Of a stretch of DNA of 64,000 nucleotides, positions 18,741 to 27,014 are shown one piece after another. The stretch comes from JASHVB01 sp963762885 (GTDB lineage: Bacteria > Pseudomonadota > Alphaproteobacteria > Acetobacterales > Acetobacteraceae): NCBI GenBank assembly GCA_963762885.1, contig CAVXNH010000029.1, positions 29,512 to 93,511 on the forward strand, given 5' to 3'. The translations under genes were made by a program, and so were the position numbers. Under the pieces are notes generated by a model. It searched no databases. It was not told the origin of the DNA and was given only the letters and a program-made list of their open reading frames with translations. Each line of letters starts with the position of its first letter. Within the stretch, counting starts at the first letter, position 1.

Positions 18741-19349
18741 TTTAGGGCCCGAGGGGGAATAACCGAAGCAAATTGCCGACGTATCACGACCCCCATGTCA
18801 TGGCCGGCGGAGGCCGGCCACCCACGACTTTGCTGCACGCATCAGTGAATTCGTTCCACTGCGATTTTAGCCGTTATATTGCCCAAACATGTCAGAAAAC
18901 TTATGAAACGCAGTACTTATACCAATCCGCCGAACGATTGACTCTCGACCGCTTCGCACGGACCGCCCTAACCGTCATGGCCGGCCCATGGCCCCGGGCG
19001 CTTGTCCCGAGGCTTGTGCCGGCCATCCACGCCTTGCCTTCGTGCACGCGACAAAAGGCGTTGATGGCCGGCACAAGGCCGGCCATGACGGTTAGGGACG
19101 GCCGTTGTCGTACGGCAATCGTTTTGCGGGCTGGTATTAGTTTACAGCATCCGAGTTTGCCGCGTTCACTCGTTTCAGTGTTAATCTTTCTCAGAGAATC
19201 TCTGTGTCTCATCTGCCTTCTAAATAAATTTTCCAGCCGCGTGCCGCACCTGCGTCAGGGATCGTGGTCCCTCAATCTCCGCGCCGTGCAAGCGCGACCA
19301 GGCAACCAAACTGCTGCCAACCGTTCGAGCCACTCAAACTCCCACCGCC
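18741..19349. other. 609-base gene-free region rich in palindromes
   Basis: Contains a half copy of the CATGGCCGG family near 18797-18825, the long inverted repeat at 18966-19097, and short AT-rich stretches. No reading frame here looks coding. Confidence 0.55.
18966..19097. repeat. composite inverted repeat, CATGGCCGG family
   Basis: The outer arms CCCTAACCGTCATGGCCGG (18966 on) and their exact complement (ending 19097) are 21 bp with the next two bases included. Between them lies a second inverted pair built on TGCCGGCCATC. The same outer/inner layout appears in the 35262-35351 repeat. Confidence 0.75.
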
Positions 19350-19820
19350 TCACTCCACCCGCAGCGCCGCCCGCAGATCGGCGACCCCGCCGGGATCCTC
19401 CAGCGCCGCCAACCGCCCGGCGGCCAGCCAGGCGAACCGCTGCATCAGCGCCCGCCGCCGCGCGCCCGCCAGCGGGTGCGACGGCGCCTCGCGCAACAGG
19501 TCCGCTTCCAGCCCCGCGACAACGATTAGCCCGGTTTCCGCCGGCAGCAGCTCCTGCGGGAAATCGACATCCACCGCGAAGAACAGCGCATCGGAAAACT
19601 CCCGGTAGTCCGGCCATTTCAGGTCGGTCAGGAAATCCCGAGGCCCCGACTTCACCTCGATGCAGGCGAAGCACCCGTCCGGGCGCAGCGCCAGAATATC
19701 GGCGCGACGGCCGTTCGGCAGCGGCACCTCGTGCAGCGGCGCCCAGCCCAGCCGGCCGCACAGCCGGGCAGTGGCGCGGCGGATCGCCCAGGCACGTTCC
19801 GGAAAGCTGACCTCGCTCAC
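19350..19820 (-). CDS. mmcB: MmcB family DNA repair protein
   Basis: A 156-residue protein of the MmcB family, linked in Caulobacter to resistance to mitomycin C and placed near nuclease folds. It shows the PD-(D/E)xK-like arrangement RRADILALRPDG ... FACIEVKSGPRDFLTD. The GTG start at 19820 overlaps the TGA of the upstream pterin dehydratase gene (GTGA), so the two are translationally coupled. The C-terminus is rich in Ala and Arg. Confidence 0.83.
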   Translation of the reverse strand: MSEVSFPERAWAIRRATARLCGRLGWAPLHEVPLPNGRRADILALRPDGCFACIEVKSGPRDFLTDLKWPDYREFSDALFFAVDVDFPQELLPAETGLIVVAGLEADLLREAPSHPLAGARRRALMQRFAWLAAGRLAALEDPGGVADLRAALRVE

Positions 19821-20107
19821 GCCAGCAAGGCGTCGATCGCGGTTGCCAACGCGACGTCCTTCGCCGTCAGCCCGCCGGCGTCGTGGGTGGACAGCTCGAT
19901 CCGCACCGTCGCCCACACGTTGAACCACTCCGGATGGTGGTTGTGCTGTTCCGCCAGCAGAGCGACGCGGGCCATGAAGCCCCAGGCCTGGCTGAAATCC
20001 TTGAACCGGAACTCGCGGCGGATCGCGTCGCGGCCTTCCACCATGCCCCACGCGGGCAGGCCGGTGTGCAAGGCGGCCCGTTCCGCCTCGGTCAATCGCT
20101 GCGCCAT
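19817..20107 (-). CDS. phhB: 4a-hydroxytetrahydrobiopterin dehydratase (pterin-4a-carbinolamine dehydratase)
   Basis: A 96-residue protein, standard family size, that dehydrates 4a-hydroxytetrahydropterin during recycling of the phenylalanine hydroxylase cofactor. The active-site run EQHNHHPEW with FKDFSQAWGFMARVA before it is diagnostic. The ATG at 20107 has AGGAGG 7 bases upstream. It is the first gene of a two-gene unit with mmcB (4-base overlap). No phenylalanine hydroxylase is in the window. Confidence 0.93.
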   Translation of the reverse strand: MAQRLTEAERAALHTGLPAWGMVEGRDAIRREFRFKDFSQAWGFMARVALLAEQHNHHPEWFNVWATVRIELSTHDAGGLTAKDVALATAIDALLA

Positions 20108-20172
20108 GCTGTCGCCTCCTGCTGCCACGCCCGGCTTGACGGCGTGCCGGACGGGCCTCACCAGACACCGCC

Positions 20173-20589
20173 ATGAGCAATCCGCGCAAGTCCACATTCG
20201 GGCTGCCGCCGAGCCTCGACGATATCGCTGATATGGCGGAACACGCGCTGGCCGCGATCCCGCCCCGGCTGGCGCGCCATATCGCCGGCACCGGCATCAC
20301 CGTCGAGGAGATGCCCGACGATGAAACGCTGGACGAGATGGGGATCGAGTCGGCCTGGGACCTGACGGGCCTGTATCGCGGCACGCCGCTAACCCAGCGC
20401 AGCGTGGCCGACGTCGCGCGCCAGCCCGACCTGATCTTTCTCTATCGCCAGCCGATCCTGCTGGAGTGGGTCGAGACCGGCGAGGACCTGTTCCGCCTGG
20501 TCCGCAACGTGGTGGTGCATGAAATCGCCCATCATTTCGGCTTCAGCGACGATGATATCGCCGCGCTCGAGCAGGAGATGGAGTGTTAA
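20173..20589 (+). CDS. metallopeptidase family protein (zincin-like)
   Basis: A 138-residue protein of the short zincin family found across bacteria, with the zinc-binding HEIAHHFGFSDDD near residue 118. The N-terminal part (LPPSLDDIADMAEHALAAIP) and GLYRGTPLTQRS are typical. No signal peptide is seen, so it is probably cytoplasmic. It is divergent from the pterin dehydratase gene, with 65 bases between the starts. The physiological substrate is unknown. Confidence 0.88.
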   Translation: MSNPRKSTFGLPPSLDDIADMAEHALAAIPPRLARHIAGTGITVEEMPDDETLDEMGIESAWDLTGLYRGTPLTQRSVADVARQPDLIFLYRQPILLEWVETGEDLFRLVRNVVVHEIAHHFGFSDDDIAALEQEMEC

Positions 20590-20638
20590 GAAGAGGGCTC
20601 CCTCCCCCTCAAGGGGAGGCGGGAGGCTCTTTGTTTCT

Positions 20639-20730
20639 TGCGAGGCGCAGAGCGCCGCGGCAATCCCTCGCCTGACGAGCGTTCCTCGGCTCGTCAGGCG
20701 GGGGATTGCCGCGGCGCTCTGCGCCTCGCA
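20639..20730. repeat. 92-base near-perfect palindrome, CATTGCGA family
   Basis: Two 42-base arms (20639-20680 and 20689-20730) with one mismatch and an 8-base loop. The left arm starts TGCGAGGCGCAGAGCGCCGC. A smaller CTCCC/GGGAG hairpin lies just before it at about 20599-20628. The element separates the zincin gene from the FixL-like kinase. Confidence 0.85.
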
Positions 20731-20834
20731 ATGACACCGGGGCGGCCGTCTCCAGCCACGGTAGAACCGCTCCAACCCTCCCAGCCCCCGTGAAATGGGT
20801 TTTCCCCCGCCCTCCACTCGCGTAAAGCTGCCGC

Positions 20835-21980
20835 ATGGATGATCCGCGGACGGGCGAGGAGAACACGGCGGCGGCTGAGTCGGCCATGCTGCGCTCGATT
20901 CTCGAGACCGTTCCGGACGCCATGGTTGTCATCGACCAGCACGGCGCGATCCAGCAATTCAGCAAGGCGGCCGAACGCCTGTTCGGCTGGCGCGCCGAGG
21001 AAGCCTGCGGGAAGAACGTCCGGGTCCTGATGCCCACGCCATATCAGGAGCAGCATGACGAGTTCCTCGCGCGCTACATGCGGACGGGGGAGCGGCGGAT
21101 CATCGGCATCGGCCGCGTCGTCGTCGGCCAGCGCAAGAACGGCAGCACCTTCCCGATGGAACTATCGGTGGGCGAGGTCAACCAGGATGGGCGACGCCTG
21201 TTCACCGGCTTCGTCCGCGACTTGACCGAACGCCAGCAGACCAGGGCGCGGATGCAGGAGTTGCAGGACGAACTGCTGCACGTGTCGCGGCTGCGCTCGA
21301 TGGGAGAGATGGCGGCGGCGATCGCGCATGAGTTGAACCAGCCGCTCACCGCCTCCGCCAACTACGTTGCCGCAGCGATTCGGCTGCTCGACGCGCCGCA
21401 ACCGGAGCTGGCGCATATTCGCCAGGCGCTGACGCTGGCCTCGACCCAGACATTGCGCAGCGGCGAGATCATCCGCCGGCTGCGCGCCTTCGTGGAACGC
21501 GGCGAAACGGCGCGGCGCCCGGAGCAAGTGGACGCTCTTGTGGAGGAGGCGAGCGCGCTGGCCCTGGTCGGGCTGGGCGACCGCGGCGTGACCGTGAAGT
21601 TCGACCGCGACCCCAACCTGCCGCCGGTGGTCGCCGACCGTGTGCAGGTGCAGCAGGTATTGCTCAATCTCCTGCGCAACGCCGTCGAGGCAATGGAGCA
21701 GTGCCCGGTGCGCGAGCTGACGCTCGGCACGGCACGCTGGGCCAGCATGGTAGCAGTGAGCGTCGCCGATACCGGCAGCGGCATTTCCGCCGCGATCGAG
21801 GCGCAGTTGTTCCAACCGTTCGTCACCACCAAGAGCGCCGGGATGGGCATCGGGCTATCGGTCTGTCGCGCGATCGTGGAAGCCCATGGCGGCCGTCTGT
21901 GGGTCGAGCCCAACCCCGGCGGCGGCAGCATCTTCCGCTTCACCTTGCCTGTGGCAGTGGAAGCCGCGGACAAGGGGTGA
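20835..21980 (+). CDS. FixL-like haem-PAS oxygen sensor histidine kinase, orphan
   Basis: A 381-residue soluble kinase. A single PAS domain (about 15-130) matches the haem PAS of FixL closely. His74 in QEQHDEF occupies the haem-ligand site, and Arg94 in IIGIGR the oxygen-binding Arg position; the 20-residue spacing equals that of H200/R220 in Bradyrhizobium FixL. TGFVRDLTERQQT closes the domain. The HisKA helix has the phospho-acceptor His165 in AIAHELNQPL; the ATPase domain has N282, DTGSGI (312-317) and GMGIGLS. FixL proteins autophosphorylate when deoxygenated and normally signal to FixJ. No response regulator gene is adjacent, so its partner must lie elsewhere. It lacks the extra N-terminal PAS of the long FixL form. 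Confidence 0.88.
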   Translation: MDDPRTGEENTAAAESAMLRSILETVPDAMVVIDQHGAIQQFSKAAERLFGWRAEEACGKNVRVLMPTPYQEQHDEFLARYMRTGERRIIGIGRVVVGQRKNGSTFPMELSVGEVNQDGRRLFTGFVRDLTERQQTRARMQELQDELLHVSRLRSMGEMAAAIAHELNQPLTASANYVAAAIRLLDAPQPELAHIRQALTLASTQTLRSGEIIRRLRAFVERGETARRPEQVDALVEEASALALVGLGDRGVTVKFDRDPNLPPVVADRVQVQQVLLNLLRNAVEAMEQCPVRELTLGTARWASMVAVSVADTGSGISAAIEAQLFQPFVTTKSAGMGIGLSVCRAIVEAHGGRLWVEPNPGGGSIFRFTLPVAVEAADKG

Positions 21981-22401
21981 CGCTGGATAAGCGCATGCCG
22001 AGGAATAACCGAATCATCGATGGGCGGACTGTTGCGCCCGGTGTCATGGCCGGCCCTCGGGTCAAGCGCCCGAGGACGGCCATGACACAGGGCTTTGCGG
22101 CGCGATCAGTTGAAGCAGTTATTCCCTCGCGAGTCCCAAGGAGCCTCCCCCTCCCTGATGGGCAGGGGGGAGGATCTCGCTTCTCGCTGGTACAGCGTTT
22201 CCAAAGTTCGAACTCGTATGGGGCAGGTCTGGCCCCGGCCACCGGACTCGCGGCGAAAGCCGCCGATAGGTGCGGAATCGACGAATTGCTGGACTGGTGC
22301 AGCGTTTCTTTGGAACGACTCCGATGGGGAGAAATCCGCACCCGGCGCGGCGGATCTCGGTGACACCCCATCGATGGGAGTGGTTTCGCGGGACCGATAC
22401 G
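21981..22401. other. 421-base gap with degraded palindromic repeats
   Basis: Contains a CATGGCCGG-family inverted repeat around 22047-22087 and a CTCCCCCT/AGGGGGGAG pair around 22143-22175. Overlapping short frames are repeat-derived. No gene is seen. Confidence 0.5.
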
Positions 22402-22725
22402 CTAGTCCGCGGGGTCACCTCGTTCCTCCCGCTCCCGCCGATCGGCCAGGTCGTCCAGCCGTTCGGCGATCTTCCGCAGGCTGTCCTGCACTGTCTGCGT
22501 TCTGGCGGTCTCGGCCATACGGCGAAAGTCTTCTGCTCGCGCACGAATTTCAACCACGGAGCGTTGCGAAAGAGGCCGCCAACTGAAGCCGCAGGGCAGG
22601 TCGGGCAGCTCCTCGTCCTTCGCCGCGAGTACCAGCCTTCCGGTAGGCGCGTCTAAAGCGCCCAATTCTTCGTAGATGTCCGGGCTTGCCGCGCGTTCGT
22701 TGCGTCGTTGGTCTCTAGGTGCCAT
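22402..22725 (-). CDS. conserved-looking small protein of a duplicated divergent cassette (long arm, copy A)
   Basis: A 107-residue protein without a recognised family. It has an acidic middle (APTGRLVLAAKDEELPDLPC, GFSWRPLSQRSVVEIRARA) and a charged amphipathic C-terminal helix (RRMAETARTQTVQDSLRKIA and ERLDDLADRRE). The start is 149 bases from a divergent 51-residue ORF. A clear but frameshifted paralogue lies at 23068-23386, where the same helix is kept (RRMAETARTAGVRDSLRKLA), which supports that both are real genes. The intergenic region carries a TTGAC-N4-GTCAA box. Function unknown. Confidence 0.65.
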   Translation of the reverse strand: MAPRDQRRNERAASPDIYEELGALDAPTGRLVLAAKDEELPDLPCGFSWRPLSQRSVVEIRARAEDFRRMAETARTQTVQDSLRKIAERLDDLADRREREERGDPAD

Positions 22726-22811
22726 TCGTCCCGCCTACCATAAAACGCCAGTCGATGCTACCAGTTGGGGATCGGCCTCAGGCGTGCTCAACGGATGCTG
22801 GGCCCGAACGT

Positions 22812-22825
22812 TTGACGCCAGTCAA
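22812..22825. promoter_or_regulatory. FNR/FixK-like palindrome in cassette A
   Basis: TTGACGCCAGTCAA is a perfect 5-4-5 inverted repeat, differing from the FNR/FixK consensus TTGAT-N4-ATCAA only by the T/A-to-C/G pair at the inner arm positions. A degenerate copy with the same inner ACGCCAGTC stands 70 bases upstream (22741-22758). It lies between the divergent genes of cassette A. Confidence 0.45.
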
Positions 22826-22874
22826 TGCCCCGAAAGGCGGATACCGATGATCCTGTCGGACAGGTGATCGTGCA

Positions 22875-23030
22875 ATGACCGTCATGGCCGACAAGATCGA
22901 CGTCGCGGAACTGGCGCGCGAGATAGCGAAGATCGCCAGCACAACCAGCGACCCGGAAACCGGGCGCCGACTGATGGAGATTGTTGAGATTCTCATGCGG
23001 GCGGTCGGGCTGCCGCCGGGAACCGCCTGA
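22875..23030 (+). CDS. 51-residue small protein of the divergent cassette (short arm, copy A)
   Basis: The frame runs from ATG 22875 (an alternative ATG is at 22884) to TGA 23030. The predicted product is mostly helical: KIDVAELAREIAKIASTTSD and PETGRRLMEIVEILMRAVGL, ending PPGTA. A paralogue at 23533-23679 matches at roughly two thirds of positions with no gap in the core, which is the main evidence that this very short frame is translated. No family is recognised. Confidence 0.55.
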   Translation: MTVMADKIDVAELAREIAKIASTTSDPETGRRLMEIVEILMRAVGLPPGTA

Positions 23031-23067
23031 GTTCCGAAACCGACACTCCCAGCGGCGCAGCCGGAAA

Positions 23068-23386
23068 TCAATCCAGACCGTCCCGACTGCGCTCCCGCTG
23101 ATAGGCGAGGTTGTCAAGCCGCTCGGCCAGTTTTCGCAGACTGTCCCGGACCCCCGCTGTTCGGGCCGTTTCCGCCATGCGACGGGTACTCGGTCGCGCT
23201 TGCGCGGATTTCGGCAACCGGGCGGTCGCGGAGGTGGCGCCAACTGAACCCTCGTGCTGAGGCGGGGAGTTGTTCGTCCTTCTCCACGGCCGCGATCCTT
23301 CCCGTCGGCGTGCCGAACACATTCAGTTCCTCATATTCGCCGGTGTCTGGCGCGCATCCACCGGGCTGATATTCGGATAATGTCAT
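23068..23386 (-). pseudogene. frameshifted copy B of the cassette long arm
   Basis: Paralogue of 22402-22725. The N-terminal frame (from 23386) has GTPTGRIAAVEKDEQLPASA and GFSWRHLRDRPVAEIRASA. The C-terminal helix continues in another frame to 23068 (RRMAETARTAGVRDSLRKLA). Removing one G from the run at 23184-23186 restores EYRRMAETAR in one frame, so a single-base insertion is the likely break. Whether this is a real mutation or a read error cannot be told. Confidence 0.6.
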
Positions 23387-23420
23387 TTCGCCGATTTTGC
23401 CCGGGTGGGAGAGGCATGCT

Positions 23421-23434
23421 TTGATCTAAATCAA
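23421..23434. promoter_or_regulatory. perfect FNR/FixK box (upstream box, cassette B)
   Basis: TTGATCTAAATCAA matches the FNR/FixK consensus TTGAT-N4-ATCAA exactly. Its centre is about 41 bases upstream of the start codon of the minus-strand gene of cassette B and exactly 40 bases from the centre of the second box. Confidence 0.6.
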
Positions 23435-23460
23435 TGAAATCGGCCCCGCTGGCGCAGCGT

Positions 23461-23474
23461 TTGATCTCTGTCAA
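23461..23474. promoter_or_regulatory. FNR/FixK-like box (second box, cassette B)
   Basis: TTGATCTCTGTCAA has one mismatch to TTGAT-N4-ATCAA. Its centre lies about 65 bases upstream of the ATG of the 48-residue plus-strand gene, a distance that would allow a class II activator position for a transcript with a short leader. Confidence 0.55.
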
Positions 23475-23532
23475 TGCGCTGCCATGGCGGGAGCGCAACA
23501 AACTCGCGCGGCCCTGACTGGAGTGGGCCGCC

Positions 23533-23679
23533 ATGACAAACCTGATCGATGTCGCAGAACTGGCGCGCGACCTAGCGAGGATTGCCAGCGCAACCAGTGA
23601 CCCCGAGGCGGGCCGCCAACTGATGGAGATAGTTGAAAGGATACACCGAGCGCTCGGACTGCCACCCGGTACAGGCTAA
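23533..23679 (+). CDS. 48-residue small protein of the divergent cassette (short arm, copy B)
   Basis: The frame runs from ATG 23533 to TAA 23679 with GGAG about 10 bases upstream. The product reads LIDVAELARDLARIASATSD then PEAGRQLMEIVERIHRALGL and PPGTG. It is the paralogue of 22875-23030, with conserved core residues and conserved distance (146 versus 149 bases) to the divergent partner. Function unknown. Confidence 0.58.
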   Translation: MTNLIDVAELARDLARIASATSDPEAGRQLMEIVERIHRALGLPPGTG

Positions 23680-23958
23680 TTTGTGGGCAATAGCTAAGAC
23701 GAATTGGGCCGATGCCACTCGCTTGGTCGGCATGTCCAACACGCTTGGACGTTCGTTGTCTGGAGCATGGGCATGGGCAAGATCATCCTTCCATGCCCCT
23801 CAAGTTATAATTCCCGGGGGGCTGGTGTCTCAGCTTCATTGGCACGGAGGGCAGGCGCCGACCCTCGGTCGGGCATGATGGCTGCGGTGGCCAGGGCTGT
23901 ACGCTAAAGTCGGGGAGCAGGCAGATTACCGATCCGCTTTTGCGTGGGGCAACGCACT

Positions 23959-24781
23959 ATGGACCCATCCGGTCAACGCGTTCCATCGCTCGATCTTGTG
24001 CATCGCGTGACGGACGTCGCCACGGCCTACACGATTGAGCGGATGCGTATCCTAGAACGGATACAGGGCAACCCGATCGGAATTGCCATTCGGACGACGG
24101 ACAACGTGGTTGCACTGATGGCGCGGCACCTGCCGTCGCCGGCTTTCAACAGCGTGGTGGGATTGCGGCCAGGACAGGCGGACCGCATCGAGCCTCTGGT
24201 TGCGTGGTACCGCGTGCATGGCGTGGCCGGCCGGTTCGAAATCGCCGCGGGAGATGATGACCCCGCGCTGGGGCGCGAACTTGCACGGCTTGCGATTCTT
24301 CCAATCGAGCCATCACGCGGCGCTGATCCGCGGACCTGATCCCGATGTGGCAGTGCCCGATGACGTTGCGATTGAAGCGGTGACCTCCGAGGCGCTGATG
24401 GAGGAATTCCTCACGGCCTATGTTTCGGGTTGGGGTATCCCGGAAGCTTTTGCCGATCAATTCAAGCAGAATGTACGACCTTGGCGGCGTCAGCCGGGCT
24501 GGTCGCTTTATCTCGCCCGGGTCGAAGATCGGCCGGCCGCAGCGGCAACGCTGATCATTCGTGACCGGGTCGGCTATTTCGCTGACAGTACGACGACGCC
24601 GTCGTTCCGTGGCCGCGGACTGCATGCGGCGTTGCTGCGCCGCCGCCTGCGGGATGCCAGCCGCGCCGGCGTCGAGTTCGTGTGCAGCGACGCCAATTTT
24701 CTTTCGACGAGCCATCGCAACATGGAGCGTGCCGGCATGCGGCTACTGTTCCTGCGATCGATCTGGACGCTGCTCGAATGA
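23959..24781 (+). pseudogene. GNAT family N-acetyltransferase, one frameshift
   Basis: The two frames give about 274 residues. The first has LVHRVTDVATAYTIERMRIL and FEIAAGDDDPALGRELARL; the second continues FFQSSHHAALIRGPD and holds the GNAT core YLARVEDRPAAAATLIIRD and the acetyl-CoA loop FRGRGLHAALLRRRL, then STSHRNMERAGMR. Deleting C24293 restores a single frame (RLGFFQSSH), so one inserted base is the likely cause. Substrate unknown. It stands just upstream of the damaged AMP-ligase gene, which might be a partner. Confidence 0.75.
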
Positions 24782-24810
24782 GTGCTGCCACGTGCTATGC
24801 AGCGTCCAAC

Positions 24811-24907
24811 TGTCATTGCGACACCGGCGAAGGCCGGGGGAAGCAATCTCCCGCGTAAGTTCGTGCGATCTCTCGGGGGAGATTGCTTCGCGACGCTTGC
24901 AATGACA
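24811..24907. repeat. palindromic repeat, CATTGCGA family
   Basis: Inverted arms TGTCATTGCGAC ... GAAGCAATCTCCC and GGGAGATTGCTTCG ... GCAATGACA, with a centre of about 25 bases. It lies between the acetyltransferase and the AMP-ligase remnant and may have cut off the original 5' end of the latter. Confidence 0.75.
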
Positions 24908-25004
24908 AGTTTGGCCATGGGATCGAACCGTCGGGACCGCGACACTGGCTGCTTCTGCACCTGACAATGAGCCGGCTGTCTCCGACTGGGTCAAGCCGGC
25001 CAAC

Positions 25005-26663
25005 GTGGCGCTCGACCGTGACGGTCCAACGACCACGCCCTTCGATCCGCCCCAGGCCGACTTTGTGGACCATTCGATCTTTGTGCTGTTCGAGGGCGTT
25101 GCCGCGCGTCAGCCGTCCGCCTTGGCGCTCGCGGATGCCAGCGGGACGCTGACCTACGGCGCGCTCCGCATTGTGGTGGCGCAACTGGCCGAACAGATCG
25201 CCGTGCAGGTTCCCGGCGGCGGTGCTGTCGCGGTGCTGCTGCCAAACGTGTCCGCGAGTGTCGTTGGCGTGCTGGCCTGCCTCGCCGCCGGCCGTTGCTG
25301 CCTTGTATTGAATGCGGATCATCCGGCGGAACGTAATGCCTCGATCCTGCGGGATGCCGATGTGCGCGCGGTCCGCTCGAAGATGGCGCCGATGCCGCGC
25401 TGGTGCCCGACGCGGTTGCTCGGATCGTCGTTGCGAGCGATGGCAGCGTCACCGGTGCGACGCCAGCGTCGTCCTGGCGGGCGACGCCGATGGGACCCGA
25501 TGAGCCGGCGATCGTGCTTTACACCTCGGGCAGCACCGGACAGCCGAAAGGCATAGTGCTGTCCCAGGCGACGGTTCTGGCGCGTGTGCGCAACAACATT
25601 CTGTCGATGCACCTGCACAACGGCGATCGCTTCCTGTCGCTCGGCGCTCTCGGCACCACGGCGGGCCTGGTGGCGAGCATGATCGCATTGCTGGGCGGTG
25701 CGCTGCAGTTCGTGACATCGGCCTCGGCATCGGGGCTGACGTCGCTGCTGGGGCTGATCCGCGAAGAGCATGTCACGATCCTGTGGGGCGTGCCGGCGCT
25801 GCTGCGCCTGCTGTTCGAGGTTGACGGTGCGCGCGAGGCGCTCGGCAGCCTGCGCTTGATCAGGACGTTCGGGGAACGTCTGTTGCGCGCCGACCTCCAG
25901 CAATGGCGCTCGGTGCTGCCGGTTTATTGCCATTTCGCCATCACCTACGGCCAGACCGAGGTGACCGCCGCGCAATGGTTTGTCCCGTTCGGGTTTGCCG
26001 GCGACGAGGCAGCGTTGCCCACCGGATATCTGCTGCCGGAGCATGAGTTTTCGCTCGTCGATGAAGCCGGCCGCCCCGTGCCCGAGGGCGGGATCGGCGA
26101 ACTCGTGCTACGCAGCCGCTACGTCGCGTTGGGCACGTGGGAGCACGGAAGATGCTCGATTGGCCGGGCACGGCCCGATCCGTCCGATCCCCAGCTTGCG
26201 CATCCTCCCGACCGGGGACCTGGTGCGGCTGCGGCCGGATGGCCTGTTACGAGTGCTCGGCCGGCGCGACCGCCAGGTGAAGATACGCGGCCAGCGGGTT
26301 GAACCGGCGGAGATCGAGGACGCCATACGGCGCGTGCCTGGCGTCGCCGACGTCGCGATTGTGGCGCGGCACAGTGGTGAGGAGACCAGCCTGTTCGCCT
26401 TCGTCGTCAACGGCGTACCTGATGATACCGCGATGCTGGACCGGGTGCGCCGGTCGATCAGGTTGGAATTACCAAATTATATGCAGCCTGCTCGCACCCT
26501 GGTTGCTGATCGGCTTCCGCTGTTACCCGGCGGCAAGGTGGACGACCGGGCACTGTTGTTGCTGGAAGCGGCGACTCCCGAAGTGTCCTTGCGAGCGTAC
26601 CGCGTGATGCAACGCACGTGGATACGAATTGTTACCGGCGTTCGCGGTTTGACGGGTCACTGA
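25005..26663 (+). pseudogene. AMP-dependent synthetase/ligase (NRPS-type adenylation domain), two frameshifts
   Basis: Three overlapping frames together form one adenylation domain of about 550 residues. Frame 1 has the N-terminal LTYGALRIVVAQLAEQ and VAVLLPNVSASVVGVLACLA. Frame 2 (from about 25385) has the A3 core LYTSGSTGQPKG, FGERLLRADL and AITYGQTEVTAAQW. Frame 3 (from about 26150) has LPTGDLVRLRPDGLLRVLGR, RRDRQVKIRGQRVEPAEIE and the A10-like LPGGKVDD. Such domains activate a carboxylate as its AMP ester; no condensation or carrier domain is attached. The start (GTG 25005) is uncertain because the same frame continues upstream to the edge of a palindromic repeat. Confidence 0.72.
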
Positions 26664-27014
26664 ACGGTGGCATCCGCAAATCGCCAGATGGCAAGCCATC
26701 GGCGCGCGGGCGTTACAAAATCACGCAGCGAGTAAATCCATACAAATCGGTATAGCGCGTGCGATGGGCCGGCAACGCTACGGTTCCCAATTAGGTGCCC
26801 TGCCGGTCGACCGTGCCGGCAAACGTCACTGAACAATCGGAATAGTTGCAGGCGACGCAGTCATAACGTGGCGATGTCGCTCTGGATTAACCACAGGACA
26901 CGAAAGTCAAAAGTCTGCCGCTGACGAAAAGGTAGCAACACCTGTCAGATGCAATGTCTATGTTCCTCGAACGGCGCGCGAAACCGCCAGCTTCGAGTGA
27001 AGCGAGTGGGGACG
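26664..27014. other. 351-base gap upstream of the RND efflux operon
   Basis: AT-richer stretches near 26705-26760 and 26870-26940 may hold the efflux operon promoter. No repeat, operator or gene could be defined with confidence. Confidence 0.4.

Noticed and set aside
18773..19810. 345-codon plus-strand frame
   Set aside because: Built from palindromic repeats and from the antisense of mmcB.
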